Below are positions 1 through 8,709 of a stretch of 37,550 nt of DNA, piece by piece. Below the pieces are notes generated by a model. It was given only the letters and a program-made list of their open reading frames with translations, did not search any database and was not told the origin of the DNA. How positions within the stretch are numbered: the stretch's first letter is position 1; each line of letters begins with the position of its first letter. The translations under genes were made by a program, and so were the position numbers. Source of the DNA: Myxacorys californica WJT36-NPBG1. Lineage in GTDB: Bacteria > Cyanobacteriota > Cyanobacteriia > Leptolyngbyales > Leptolyngbyaceae. The stretch spans positions 1-37,550 of the forward strand of contig JAHHHO010000050.1 in NCBI GenBank assembly GCA_019359315.1, written 5' to 3'.

Positions 1-60
1 TGGAAACTGCTTGTGGACTGCATAATTTTCGCTTGAAGCATCGTCAGTTAGCAACTGCTT

Positions 61-453
61 AGGTTGGACAGATGAAAGCCTCTTGTTGTCTGGCTTCGAC
101 TACTGCCTATTTCCGATTAAGTCTACTATGTAGAAAATCGCTGGCAGCAGACCCATGACATCTGGCATGTCATTACCGGGTTTGATACGAGCGAAATCGG
201 TGAAATCGGCTTGCAAACTTTCTATCTGGCACAGTTTCAGCTTCCCCTGTCAAGCCTGCTGATTGCCAATGCGCTAATTAGTGCAACGCTGTTTCGGCCG
301 GAGGCACTCTCTCCTATGCTGGCAGCGATCGTACAGGGTTGGGAAATGGGAAGGCTTGCCAAACCGCTGATTGCCCAGAAATGGGAAGAGGCGTGGGAGA
401 AGCCTGTTGCAAGGTGGCGTACAGAATTGAATGTCCAACCTATTAACGCTTGA
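61..453 (+). pseudogene. Coq4-family protein remnant (C-terminal half, frameshifted)
   Basis: From 121 to 453 one frame reads continuously and contains a QQTHDIWHVITGF-type stretch with the H-D-x-x-H-V pattern typical of Coq4-family proteins, followed by EIGEIGLQ, an Ala/Leu-rich helix and an AKPLIAQKWEEAWEKPV ending. The frame is closed by a TAA at 118-120. A GFDYCLF-like piece that fits the preceding part of the family lies in another frame at about 90-125. Coq4 proteins act in ubiquinone synthesis in mitochondria and proteobacteria; cyanobacteria make plastoquinone, so the role of their Coq4 homologues is unclear. The intact protein is normally over 200 residues, and here at most about 130 can be recognised with at least one frame change. 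The remnant therefore looks decayed. The first ATG-like start in the intact part is a TTG at 211, which would give only 80 residues and would miss the His motif. Confidence 0.62.
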
Positions 454-696
454 GCAAAAATGTCCTGCAAACTTTTCTGGCGCGTGGTTCGCCTCACTTA
501 TCCCTGGTTGCCGTTGGTGATGACCCTTTGGCGTATAGCGGGTTCAACAGACATTCACCGTCAGCGTGCCCAAGTTCGATTCTGGATACTCTTTAGCCGA
601 ATCAAATTTGCAAACTTACTTGCGATCGCCATCGACCTGATCCAACCCGAATATTGGGTCTGACGCTGAACGACTGGACACGGGTCTAGGACATTA
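454..696. other. Unassigned decayed stretch after the Coq4 remnant
   Basis: No convincing gene is seen here. A plus-strand frame at 460-663 stays open for 67 codons, but its translation (rich in Trp and Arg) resembles nothing I recognise. Short protein-like pieces appear in different frames, such as VAVGDDPLAY near 510 and TVSVPKFDSGYSLAESN near 560-610. Together with the neighbouring broken gene this suggests a second decayed coding region of unknown identity. Confidence 0.35.
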
Positions 697-813
697 TTAA
701 TTGGGTTTACTGACGACGATTCGCCATGCCACAAATAGGGTGAACGCGACAAAACTCCAAACTACAACGGCATCTTGCCAATTTTCTAAAAAGCCAACGC
801 GATCGTCAATCAT
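697..813 (-). CDS. Possible 38-residue single-span membrane peptide
   Basis: On the minus strand an ATG at 813-811 opens a frame of 38 codons ending in TAA at 699-697. The peptide begins MIDDRVGFLENWQDAV, has one hydrophobic segment (VVVWSFVAFTLFVAW, about residues 16-30) and ends in the basic tail RIVVSKPN. This is the size and layout of the small thylakoid membrane subunits common in cyanobacteria, such as Psb, Psa, Pet and Ndh small subunits. I cannot match it to a specific one. A GAG eight bases upstream of the ATG is a weak ribosome-binding site. The protein is too short for most gene callers. The acidic N-terminus and basic C-terminus around a single span argue for a real peptide, but the surrounding DNA is decayed, so it could be chance. 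Confidence 0.35.
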   Translation of the reverse strand: MIDDRVGFLENWQDAVVVWSFVAFTLFVAWRIVVSKPN

Positions 814-914
814 ATTACATCTCAACTTCGGCAAGGCTGATGCGCTCTCCGAAACAACCTTCTGTTCTCTAGTGCTTTGTCAAACAAGGGACGCCTGCGG
901 CAACGCTTTACGAA

Positions 915-948
915 GAGGGATGAAAAAGTAAGAACGACTTCATCCCTC
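915..948. terminator. Stem-loop GAGGGATGAA / TTCATCCCTC
   Basis: A perfect 10-bp inverted repeat (915-924 with 939-948) encloses a 14-base loop, about 20 bases past the carB stop codon. There is no clear T-run on either strand, so it may be a weak terminator or an mRNA 3' stabiliser for carB. Two similar hairpins occur after chlP (19538) and after the dienelactone hydrolase gene (20729). Confidence 0.45.
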
Positions 949-968
949 ATTCTCAAATCAACAGATCA

Positions 969-3900
969 CTAGCTTAGATATTCTTGCAGCGATCGCACCG
1001 TTAGGGGTTGGGACTGTAACGACTGAATCGCTGCCGCTGTTGCTTTGGCTCCTGCGATCGTGGTGATCATCGGAATTTTGTACATTAGTGCAGTTCGACG
1101 AATCAAGCGATCGTCTTCGTGCGCTTCTTGACCAGAGGGCGTGTTGATGATCAGCTGAATTTGTTCGTTTTTAATTGAATCCAACACGTGGGGTCTGCCC
1201 TCGTGTAGTTTCAGGACGAGCTTCACATCTAAACCGTGCTCCATCAGGGTTTTGCGAGTGCCTTCAGTCGCGATCGCACTAAAGCCAAGCTCGATTAAGT
1301 CTTTGATCACAGGCACAACCGCCGTTTTCTCGCGATCATTCATCGACACAAAGACCGTACCTTTGAGCGGCAACCGTTGACTGGCGGCGAGTTCGGCTTT
1401 TGAATAGGATCTGCCAAAATCAACATCAATGCCCATCACTTCACCTGTCGATCGCATCTCAGGCCCCAAAATCGTGTCGGTTCCCGGAAATTTATCAAAG
1501 GGCAGCACCGCTTCTTTTACAGAAACGTGACGTGGAACCACCTCTTGAGTAAAGTTCAATTGCTCCAAGGTTTTGCCAGACATAATTCGAGCCGCCATTT
1601 TTGCAAGCGGAACGCCGATCGCTTTCGAGACAAACGGAACCGTTCGAGAGGCGCGAGGATTGGCTTCGATGATGTACACCTGATCGCCTTGTACAGCAAA
1701 TTGAATGTTCATCAAGCCAACGACTTTGAGTGCTTTTGCCAGTTGAGTTGTCCAAGTACGAATGCGATCGAGAGCTTCGGGCTTTAGGGTCATGGTGGGA
1801 ATCGAGCAAGCAGAATCGCCAGAGTGAATGCCTGCTTGTTCAATATGTTCCATGATGCCGCCGATCACCACGTTTCCACCTGCATCTGCGATCGCATCGA
1901 CATCCACTTCGATCGCATTTTCTAAAAATCGATCGACCAAAATTGGATGATCGGGTTCAACGAGAACGGCATATCGCATGTAGCGTTCGAGATCCGTGTC
2001 TGAGTAGACGATCTCCATCGCTCGTCCACCTAAAACGTAACTCGGACGAACCACGACCGGGTAGCCAATGTCTCTCGCGACTTTTTTGGCTTCTGAATAG
2101 CTCCGCGCCATGCCGTTCGGCGGTTGTCTGATGTCGAGTTCTCGCAAAATTCGCTCAAAGCGTTCTCGATCTTCCGCAGTGTCGATCGAGTCGGGAGAGG
2201 TTCCCCAAATCTGCGTTTCTGTGTCTGTTTCCGTTAAGTACTTATCTAACGGAACGGCCAGTTTGAGGGGCGTTTGTCCGCCAAATTGAATAATAATGCC
2301 TTTCGGATTCTCGGCTTCGATGATGTTGAGGACATCTTCTTTTGTAAGCGGCTCAAAATATAAGCGATCGCTCGTGTCATAATCCGTCGAAACCGTTTCT
2401 GGATTGGAATTCACCATGATCGTTTCGTAGCCGTCTTCGCGCAAGGCAAATGCCGCATGACAGCAACAGTAATCAAATTCGATGCCTTGACCAATGCGGT
2501 TTGGTCCGCCGCCCAAAATCATTACTTTTGGCTTGTCGGAGGGCAACACCTCGCTTTCTTCTTCGTAAGCCGAATAGTAGTAAGGCGTGAAGGCTTCAAA
2601 CTCTGCCGCACAGGTATCCACCGTTTTGTAGACCGGAATCACGCCGAGGGATTTGCGGTACGAGCGGACGGCATCTTCAGTTGTTTTAGTCGCGTAGGCA
2701 AGCTGGCGATCGCTAAATCCTTTTCGCTTGATCGCATACATCTCATCTTTGCTGATCTTCTCTAGCGCGGTCTGCTTCAAGAATTTCTCTGTTTGCAGTA
2801 AGTCGGCGAGTTTATCGAGAAACCACGGATCGATGCTGGTAAGTTCAAAGATCTCCTCGACGCTCATGCCCATTTTCATGGCGTGATAGACAGTAAAGAT
2901 GCGATCGGGATTGGGAGTTCTCAGTCCTGCCCGAATTTGCTCTAGACTCGGCAATTTTTCATCGCGATCACATCCCCATCCAGCGCGTCCCGTTTCCAGC
3001 GATCGCAAGGCTTTCTGAAACGATTCTTGAAAGGTGCGTCCGATCGCCATCGCTTCCCCAACCGATTTCATCTGCGTCGTCAGATAAGGCTTTGATCCCG
3101 GAAACTTCTCGAATGCAAAGCGAGGAATTTTGGTGACGACATAATCGATCGTCGGCTCAAAACTGGCAGGCGTTTTCTTCGTAATGTCGTTTGGAATTTC
3201 ATCTAGCGAATAGCCAACCGCGAGTTTCGCCGCCATCTTTGCGATCGGAAATCCGGTTGCCTTCGAGGCTAACGCCGAACTCCTCGACACCCGAGGATTC
3301 ATTTCGATCACAATCACATCACCCGTAACGGGGTTGACGGCAAACTGAATGTTCGATCCGCCTGTCTCGACGCCGATTTCGCGAATGATCTTAATCGACG
3401 CATCCCGCAGGCGTTGATATTCTTTATCCGTCAAGGTTTGGGCCGGGGCAACGGTAATTGAATCTCCCGTGTGAATGCCCATTGGATCAAGGTTCTCAAT
3501 CGAGCAGATGATCACGACGTTATCTGCCAAGTCGCGCATCACTTCGAGTTCATATTCCTTCCAACCCAGCAGAGATTGCTCAATCAGAATTTGAGAAACG
3601 GGACTCGCATCTAGACCCGATTGGCAAATCTCTTCAAATTCCTGCTGATTGTAAGCAATTCCGCCACCGCTGCCGCCCATCGTAAAGGCAGGACGAATAA
3701 TCAATGGATACGACCCAATTTCTTGCCCAATTTCTTTGGCTTCCGCCATTGTTTCAGCTAGACCCGATGGGCAGACTCCAACCCCAATTCGCTGCATCGC
3801 TTCTTTAAACAGTTTGCGATCTTCCGCCATCTCGATCGCGGGTAGCTTTGCGCCAATGAGTTCGACGTTGTATTTATCCAACGTGCCATTTTTAGCAAGG

Positions 3901-4202
3901 GCAACAGCCAAGTTGAGCGCCGTTTGTCCGCCCATCGTCGGCAGAATGGCGTCCGGTCGCTCTTTTGAAATAATCGTTTCCAGAATCTCAGGCGTCAGCG
4001 GTTCGATATAGGTGCGATCGGCGGTTTCAGGGTCGGTCATGATGGTCGCTGGATTAGAGTTCACCAGCACTACCTCATAACCTTCATCACGCAGCGCTTT
4101 ACAGGCTTGGGTTCCAGAATAGTCGAATTCGCAGGCTTGACCAATCACAATCGGTCCAGAGCCAATCAACAAAATCTTGTGGAGGTCGTTGCGACGAGGC
4201 AT
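969..4202 (-). CDS. carB: Carbamoyl-phosphate synthase large subunit
   Basis: CarB makes carbamoyl phosphate from bicarbonate, two ATP and ammonia; the ammonia comes from glutamine through the CarA subunit. The product feeds arginine and pyrimidine synthesis in the cytoplasm. The 1077 residues match the usual length. Two homologous halves are visible. The first opens with [20 protein letters not shown] and [13 protein letters not shown] near residues 9-60. The second opens with [20 protein letters not shown] and [20 protein letters not shown] from about residue 555. Each half carries an ATP-grasp domain (for example [13 protein letters not shown] and [13 protein letters not shown]) with the N-x-R metal-site motif ([36 protein letters not shown]). 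The last 130 residues form the methylglyoxal-synthase-like allosteric domain ([14 protein letters not shown] onward). No carA is present in the window, as is common in cyanobacteria. The ATG at 4202 begins the expected [10 protein letters not shown] sequence. Confidence 0.98.
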   Translation of the reverse strand: MPRRNDLHKILLIGSGPIVIGQACEFDYSGTQACKALRDEGYEVVLVNSNPATIMTDPETADRTYIEPLTPEILETIISKERPDAILPTMGGQTALNLAVALAKNGTLDKYNVELIGAKLPAIEMAEDRKLFKEAMQRIGVGVCPSGLAETMAEAKEIGQEIGSYPLIIRPAFTMGGSGGGIAYNQQEFEEICQSGLDASPVSQILIEQSLLGWKEYELEVMRDLADNVVIICSIENLDPMGIHTGDSITVAPAQTLTDKEYQRLRDASIKIIREIGVETGGSNIQFAVNPVTGDVIVIEMNPRVSRSSALASKATGFPIAKMAAKLAVGYSLDEIPNDITKKTPASFEPTIDYVVTKIPRFAFEKFPGSKPYLTTQMKSVGEAMAIGRTFQESFQKALRSLETGRAGWGCDRDEKLPSLEQIRAGLRTPNPDRIFTVYHAMKMGMSVEEIFELTSIDPWFLDKLADLLQTEKFLKQTALEKISKDEMYAIKRKGFSDRQLAYATKTTEDAVRSYRKSLGVIPVYKTVDTCAAEFEAFTPYYYSAYEEESEVLPSDKPKVMILGGGPNRIGQGIEFDYCCCHAAFALREDGYETIMVNSNPETVSTDYDTSDRLYFEPLTKEDVLNIIEAENPKGIIIQFGGQTPLKLAVPLDKYLTETDTETQIWGTSPDSIDTAEDRERFERILRELDIRQPPNGMARSYSEAKKVARDIGYPVVVRPSYVLGGRAMEIVYSDTDLERYMRYAVLVEPDHPILVDRFLENAIEVDVDAIADAGGNVVIGGIMEHIEQAGIHSGDSACSIPTMTLKPEALDRIRTWTTQLAKALKVVGLMNIQFAVQGDQVYIIEANPRASRTVPFVSKAIGVPLAKMAARIMSGKTLEQLNFTQEVVPRHVSVKEAVLPFDKFPGTDTILGPEMRSTGEVMGIDVDFGRSYSKAELAASQRLPLKGTVFVSMNDREKTAVVPVIKDLIELGFSAIATEGTRKTLMEHGLDVKLVLKLHEGRPHVLDSIKNEQIQLIINTPSGQEAHEDDRLIRRTALMYKIPMITTIAGAKATAAAIQSLQSQPLTVRSLQEYLS

Positions 4203-4273
4203 GATAGGTCTACCATCTCATGGGTGAAATCCAGTTCATTGTAGAAGGTTTCCTATTCAGATTTGTTACCGCT

Positions 4274-5608
4274 TTATCTATTTTGCGAGATTGATGCGAA
4301 TGAAGAGGGCAACGGTAGGGTCACTGTCACTGTTGTGCCTTGCCCTAATTCACTCTCAACTTGAATCTCTCCCCCATGCAGTTTGACGCACTGATGCACG
4401 ATCGCGAGTCCCAATCCTGTACCCGGAATAGTATCAACATTTTTGGCGCGGTGAAACGACTCAAACAAGCGGGGCATGTCCTCGGCGGGAATCCCGATGC
4501 CATGATCTTGCACGCGAAACAACACCCATGCTGAAGTGTCTTTAGCCGAGATAAAATCAACGGCTAACCGCACCTCATCTCCATTCGGAGAGTATTTAAT
4601 CGCATTACTAAGCAGATTCATAAGAATCAAACCTAGTAGATCTGGATCGAGTTCGACCTGAGTGCGACTAGCTTTATCAGCGTCTATAGAATGGCGGTCA
4701 TAGTCCAACACGAGCGATCGCTGCCGATGACCAACAGTTCCAAGCGGCTTTGAAAAATCGACTTGCAAATCGGATAAGAGACTGTGACAAAACTTTTCCA
4801 AATCAAACGAGGTCGGGTGAAACTCTAACGTGCTAGCGCTGGCTTTGCCTAAGGTCAGCAGATCTGTGAGAATAGCCGTCATTGAGCGCACCGCCTCTCG
4901 AATTTTTGAGAAGTAGCGCGATCGCCGTTCTTCTGTACAGTCTGTTCCTAACCGCTCTAGCAATTCAGCAGAAGTCAATACAATCGAAAGCGGTGTCCGA
5001 AACTCATGCGATGCGGTTGTGATGAAGCGTGACTTCAACTCATTCAATTCCCGCTCTTTCTCTAGGGCTTGCAGGGCGTCAGCTTCTGCCCGTTGTCGTT
5101 CTATGATCTCAGTTTGCAACCGTTGGTTGGCCAGTTCCAATTCTTGTGTCCGTTCTTGAACACGACGTTCGAGAACAGCGTTGAGCGCCTGAAGCGTGGT
5201 TTGAGCGTGGTGATGATCGAGGGCAATGTTGATCGCCGTGTAGAGTTCCGTCGGTTCAAACGGCTTCAGCAGATAGCCATAGGGGGAGGTCTGTTTTAAC
5301 TGTTGCAGCGTCGCGTCATCTGTGTAGCCTGTTAAGTAAATAACTGGAATATTCCAGCGTTCTTGAATGGTCTCAGCAACTTGAATGCCCGTCTGACTCC
5401 CTTTAAGCCGAATATCCATCAGAACTAGATCAGGTAGAGTCTCAGCGATCAGGGCGATCGCAGATTTGCCTGAGTCTGCTACTCCTGCCACGCAGAACTG
5501 AGCCGATTCTAGGCGCAGCCGAATGTTGAGAGCAACAACGCTCTCATCTTCAACAATGACAATTCTCTCTCCTACCATTGCGGAGTTTCCTGCTGAGTTG
5601 CGGTGCAT
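4274..5608 (-). CDS. Response-regulator/histidine-kinase fusion (REC-HisKA-HATPase)
   Basis: This is a soluble two-component signalling protein with the receiver at the N-terminus. Residues 15-130 form the receiver domain: acidic pocket E20/D21, phospho-acceptor D65 in LVLMDIRL, and K115 in GYLLKPFEP. A coiled coil of about residues 135-190 (RVQERTQELELANQRLQTEI) leads to a HisKA domain with H201 in TTASHEFRTPLS. The ATP-binding domain follows, with N-box MNLLSNAIKYSPNG (330-343), G1 box DHGIGIP (368-374) and G2 box GTGLGLAI (396-403). No membrane span or sensor domain is visible, so the receiver presumably takes phosphate from a separate kinase and tunes this one. The start is uncertain: ATG codons at 5608 and 5578 (MVGERIVIVED) both keep the receiver intact, and the second begins close to its first strand. 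No partner regulator lies beside it. Confidence 0.93.
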   Translation of the reverse strand: MHRNSAGNSAMVGERIVIVEDESVVALNIRLRLESAQFCVAGVADSGKSAIALIAETLPDLVLMDIRLKGSQTGIQVAETIQERWNIPVIYLTGYTDDATLQQLKQTSPYGYLLKPFEPTELYTAINIALDHHHAQTTLQALNAVLERRVQERTQELELANQRLQTEIIERQRAEADALQALEKERELNELKSRFITTASHEFRTPLSIVLTSAELLERLGTDCTEERRSRYFSKIREAVRSMTAILTDLLTLGKASASTLEFHPTSFDLEKFCHSLLSDLQVDFSKPLGTVGHRQRSLVLDYDRHSIDADKASRTQVELDPDLLGLILMNLLSNAIKYSPNGDEVRLAVDFISAKDTSAWVLFRVQDHGIGIPAEDMPRLFESFHRAKNVDTIPGTGLGLAIVHQCVKLHGGEIQVESELGQGTTVTVTLPLPSSFASISQNR

Positions 5609-5964
5609 TAAGACTCGGTATTCCTAGAAACCAAGACTAGCTTTTAAAGAAGCGACAGATCGATCTCGGTTACACATCAACTTCTGCAAGGTCACGAGTC
5701 GATGCTTGCATTAGGCAAAGCATAGCTCACAGGTAGTTGCGATTGGCTCTGCAAAATCTAAAGGATATCGCAAGGGGAAGTCCTTTGAGCCACTAAACGA
5801 GATGGTGAATATGTTGCACTCTTGATGTTTCTGAATGTCTTTGATATTTCTGGTTTAACCGTTGTTTACAAAGTCACGCATGATCATGCCTGATCGGGAG
5901 GTTAAAGTGATCTTCCCTCGGAGTAGTGAATGTGACATAAATCCTATCACTCTGGACACAGGAA
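5609..5964. other. Intergenic region, no gene seen
   Basis: This region lies between the start of the kinase gene and the end of the DUF1643 gene, both on the minus strand. It probably holds the kinase promoter on its left side. A 12-bp palindrome GCATGATCATGC sits at about 5878-5889. A short open frame from 5862 gives 60 residues without a recognisable pattern and runs into the opposite-strand gene. Confidence 0.5.
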
Positions 5965-6492
5965 TTACGATGTTTGAGGGTATCCGCGGCGGCTTGGTGG
6001 GGGCGCTTGCATGTGTGCAGACGTTGAAAATAGGCTTAAGCTAGAATCTTGCCTTAAGTACAGTGGATGCTTGGGCTGTCCTAGCTTTGTTAGTCCCAAT
6101 GTGTAGAGATCAGATTGGGGTGTAAGAAGAGAGAGAAGCGCGCGATCTCGTCCATCTAATCTGCCCCAGTTTCCCCAGGCCAACACGACTTTTTCAACAC
6201 GTTGATTTAGTGTCGATAAATATAGATCGTTTTCTGCGCCAATCGGATCGTTGACGTGTTTAAGCATACTAGGCGTCTTCGCTCGGTACGCAAATAGATT
6301 CACGACTTCTAACCGCCCAAATTCCCAAGCTTTGGCAAAGCCAATACAGCGACGAATGGTTGGATCGTTGATTGTGGCATCGGCGCAATTCGGATTTAAC
6401 ATTACAAATCCAATAGACGGCGCATCGCTCCACTGTCGCCATAAGCGATAGCGATAGGCTTGAGTCGCGTCGAAAATAGCACCTCCAATCAT
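5965..6492 (-). CDS. DUF1643 domain protein
   Basis: The 175-residue protein matches the DUF1643 family, whose biochemical function is unknown. Typical pieces are YRYRLWRQW near residue 13, the conserved block FVMLNPNCADATINDPTIRRC (29-49) followed by FAKAWEFGRLEVVNLFAYRA (52-71), VVLAWGNWG (102-110), and GLTKLGQPKHPLYLR near residue 133-147. Charged and aromatic residues in these blocks suggest an enzyme, but no reaction is established. The last 25 or so residues (LSLFSTSAHMQAPPPSRRGYPQTS) are low in pattern and may be a variable tail. The ATG at 6492 directly follows the TAA of the upstream gene (TAAATG, no spacer). The two are therefore surely co-transcribed and probably translationally coupled. 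Confidence 0.85.
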   Translation of the reverse strand: MIGGAIFDATQAYRYRLWRQWSDAPSIGFVMLNPNCADATINDPTIRRCIGFAKAWEFGRLEVVNLFAYRAKTPSMLKHVNDPIGAENDLYLSTLNQRVEKVVLAWGNWGRLDGRDRALLSLLTPQSDLYTLGLTKLGQPKHPLYLRQDSSLSLFSTSAHMQAPPPSRRGYPQTS

Positions 6493-7107
6493 TTATCCAA
6501 TCGGTGTTTTCCCAGGTTGAACAGCGTGGACGTATTCACTTCCAGAGTCTGGAAAGCCGCGTCGATACACGGCTTCTTCTGGCTTGCCCCAACCGAGTTG
6601 CAAAATGATTTCCAAGTTTTCGGCTTTTCCTTGTGGCGTCAAGCTTGCCCATTCAGAGCGCTTGAGGATTCGATCGAAGTCAGATTTGGAGATGGGGCGA
6701 TAAATTTTGCCGCTGTTGAGCCCCAGATATAAGTCCATTGTTGCGGTGATGTCGTTCCAGAAATGGATGACAGTGGCTTTGTGCGATCGCAGCACTTTCA
6801 AATCGTCTGGTAAGCTCACAAGTTGATCATCGACTTTGGGATAGCGTAATGATTTACCGTTGACGCGGATCTCCTCCCAGACTAAACCAGAAATCTGATG
6901 TTCTTTCTGATAGCGATGAATGGTTTGCCGAAAATCGTTGTAAGCCGTGAATCGCTGAATTCCATCGGCATTGACAAAGCGATCGATCAGCGGATTCACG
7001 CCGGATGGAATCGCTGCTAGATTCAACCGTTGCCCAGCGATACAGGCTTGCCGCTCTTGCGCCAGAATCCTGAGCAGATCTTGAGTGCTGTAGGTTCGCG
7101 ACATCAT
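6493..7107 (-). CDS. Conserved-looking protein of unknown function, coupled to DUF1643 gene
   Basis: I do not recognise this 204-residue soluble protein. It is rich in charged residues, with no membrane span, signal peptide or Cys motif. Visible features are an N-terminal helix (TYSTQDLLRILAQERQACI), the segment FRQTIHRYQKEH near residue 60, a V-W-E-E-I-R-V-N-G-K-S-L-R-Y-P block near residues 75-89, and HFWNDITATMDLYLGLNSGKIYRP in the middle. The C-terminus is EYVHAVQPGKTPIG. The start is uncertain: TTG 7110, ATG 7107 and ATG 7104 are consecutive codons with no Shine-Dalgarno sequence before them; I chose the first ATG. Its stop codon touches the start codon of the DUF1643 gene, so the pair forms a two-gene unit. 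The function could be linked to DUF1643, but this is inference from position only. Confidence 0.75.
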   Translation of the reverse strand: MMSRTYSTQDLLRILAQERQACIAGQRLNLAAIPSGVNPLIDRFVNADGIQRFTAYNDFRQTIHRYQKEHQISGLVWEEIRVNGKSLRYPKVDDQLVSLPDDLKVLRSHKATVIHFWNDITATMDLYLGLNSGKIYRPISKSDFDRILKRSEWASLTPQGKAENLEIILQLGWGKPEEAVYRRGFPDSGSEYVHAVQPGKTPIG

Positions 7108-7305
7108 CAAGGGGGAGGCAGGGGGACAAGAAACACGGATGCTCTTATTCGCATCTTAGCGGTAGATCGAGGAGGAGACTGTATTTCTCACGCTCTTTTT
7201 AATGATTTTTCCGTTCTACTGTCGAAGAAGTTAGGCTCACCCCCTGTTGAATGGCTGTTTTACACTATTCGATAAACTATTCATAATGCCTTCAGGTTCT
7301 ATGAG

Positions 7306-8586
7306 ATGAAGCTAGTGACTATATGGCAGACCAGATTAATGCAGATGGTGAAGAAAAATTGGGGCTATTTTGTAGGAGTGTTAAGTCTAGCTTTCTTAGT
7401 GTGCACCTTTGCTGAGATATTGCAGAATTATGTCGATCTAAAAAACAATTCGTCTGCTGAAGCAAAGCAACGATTAGATGCTTCACTGGAAATTCTAAAA
7501 TTGATTGTTTCAGGAATAGGAACTGTTGCAACTGCTGCTGGTGGCTTTATACTATACCTGAACTTTAAAGTTGCTGAGAGGAATGTAAAACTTACGCAAG
7601 CAAAGTTAAGACAAGAGTCTCGAAAAGCTATTAAAGATTCTGCATTAGCACAGTCACGTTTGATTACAGATCGATTTTCAAAAGCAGTCGAACAATTGGG
7701 AGATACTAAACTAGCAATTCAACTAGGTGGTATTTATTCTCTAGAACGGATTGCTAAAGATTCTCCTCAAGACTATTGGACAGTAATGCAAGTGCTAACC
7801 GCCTTTGTTCGTCAAAATTCAAAATTAGAAGATAGCAATGAAAACTCAACAATGGCGAAATCAAAATCTGCGCCCAAAGCTGAGATTCAAGCTGTGATTG
7901 CTGTAATTGTTAAGCGAAAAGACCCAGAGGGATACAGTGGAAGCATTGACTTGAGGCGCACAAATTTGAGAAAAAGCGATTTCACAAAAGCATCTTTTGT
8001 GAATGCTAGTCTTGGTGGATCAGATTTTAGTAGTGCAGATCTAAGTGGCGCTTTTTTAGATGGTGCAGACCTTAGCTATTGTGACTTAACTGGGACAAAA
8101 TTAAATCAATCAAAGATGTACCAATCATCTTTATCCGTTACTAAGCTATCTTCAACTACGTTAAATGGCGCAGACTTAAGCAAAGTAGAATCATCCAAGG
8201 CAGAATTTTATGGAGCAAGAGGAAACAATGTAATTTTCGATGATGCAAAGCTTTGCGATGCAAAATTCGGTGGTACACAGCTTTTCGCAAGTTTCCGTAA
8301 AGCGGTTCTTACAAAGGCATATTTCGGATTTGCACGTCTTGCGTTTTCGAGGTTTGAAGGTGCAGATTTAAGTGAGGTAGACTTTAGTAAAGCAATTTTA
8401 ACTAATACCCATTTTGAGGGGGCAAACCTCAACAAAGCTATCCTGAATGGCGCTTTTGTAACCGAAGCGGACTTTCGGGGGGCTAAAAATCTAGATATAG
8501 AGCAAATCAAATTAGCTAAAGATTTCAAATCAGCCCATTACGATCCTGATTTGAAAACGCAAATAGAATCATTGCCCGATGAATGA
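7306..8586 (+). CDS. Membrane-anchored pentapeptide-repeat protein
   Basis: The 426-residue protein has two predicted membrane spans (about residues 19-36 and 63-86), then a helical linker and a conserved-looking block, RFSKAVEQLGDTKLAIQLGGIYSLERIAKDS (123-153), that often precedes pentapeptide repeats in bacterial proteins. From about residue 214 to 395 it consists of A(D/N)LxX pentapeptide repeats (IDLRRTNLRKSDFTKASF, ADLSGAFLDGADLSYCDL, ADLSEVDFSKAILTNTHFEGANLNKAIL). Such repeats fold into a right-handed four-sided beta helix. The likely layout is a membrane anchor with the helix in the cytoplasm; the binding partner is unknown. Codon use is AT-rich (many AAA, TTA, GAA), and no GCGATCGC is seen across the gene, unlike most neighbours, which suggests transfer. 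No strong Shine-Dalgarno sequence precedes the ATG. Confidence 0.9.
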   Translation: MKLVTIWQTRLMQMVKKNWGYFVGVLSLAFLVCTFAEILQNYVDLKNNSSAEAKQRLDASLEILKLIVSGIGTVATAAGGFILYLNFKVAERNVKLTQAKLRQESRKAIKDSALAQSRLITDRFSKAVEQLGDTKLAIQLGGIYSLERIAKDSPQDYWTVMQVLTAFVRQNSKLEDSNENSTMAKSKSAPKAEIQAVIAVIVKRKDPEGYSGSIDLRRTNLRKSDFTKASFVNASLGGSDFSSADLSGAFLDGADLSYCDLTGTKLNQSKMYQSSLSVTKLSSTTLNGADLSKVESSKAEFYGARGNNVIFDDAKLCDAKFGGTQLFASFRKAVLTKAYFGFARLAFSRFEGADLSEVDFSKAILTNTHFEGANLNKAILNGAFVTEADFRGAKNLDIEQIKLAKDFKSAHYDPDLKTQIESLPDE

Positions 8587-8641
8587 AAATTCTAACCCAA
8601 TGCTTTAGCCATTTTGCTACTCAGAAAATCTCCCAAGCATA

Positions 8642-8673
8642 AAAATGATCGTCCATGAATATTCACGGACGAT
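8642..8673 (-). terminator. Near-perfect 26-bp palindrome between convergent genes
   Basis: The sequence from 8648 to 8673 (ATCGTCC...GGACGAT around TGAATATTCA) is an inverted repeat with a single G-T type mismatch. On the minus strand it is followed by a run of T (CATTTTT), so it can end transcripts of the minus-strand gene that stops at 8710. It also lies 60 bases past the pentapeptide-repeat gene and may serve both. Confidence 0.6.
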
Positions 8674-8709
8674 TAAAGATAAAGTAGGGAATCTCACTCC
8701 GAAGTAACG

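Noticed and set aside
500-540. VAVGDDPLAY resembling the helicase motif VGDDxQSIY
   Set aside because: The key Gln/Ser/Ile-Tyr residues are absent and no other helicase motif follows.
460-663. 67-codon plus-strand frame after the Coq4 remnant
   Set aside because: No family pattern, no ribosome-binding site, and protein-like pieces appear in other frames of the same stretch.
5862-6044. 60-codon frame on the plus strand
   Set aside because: It overlaps the DUF1643 gene on the other strand and lacks any pattern.
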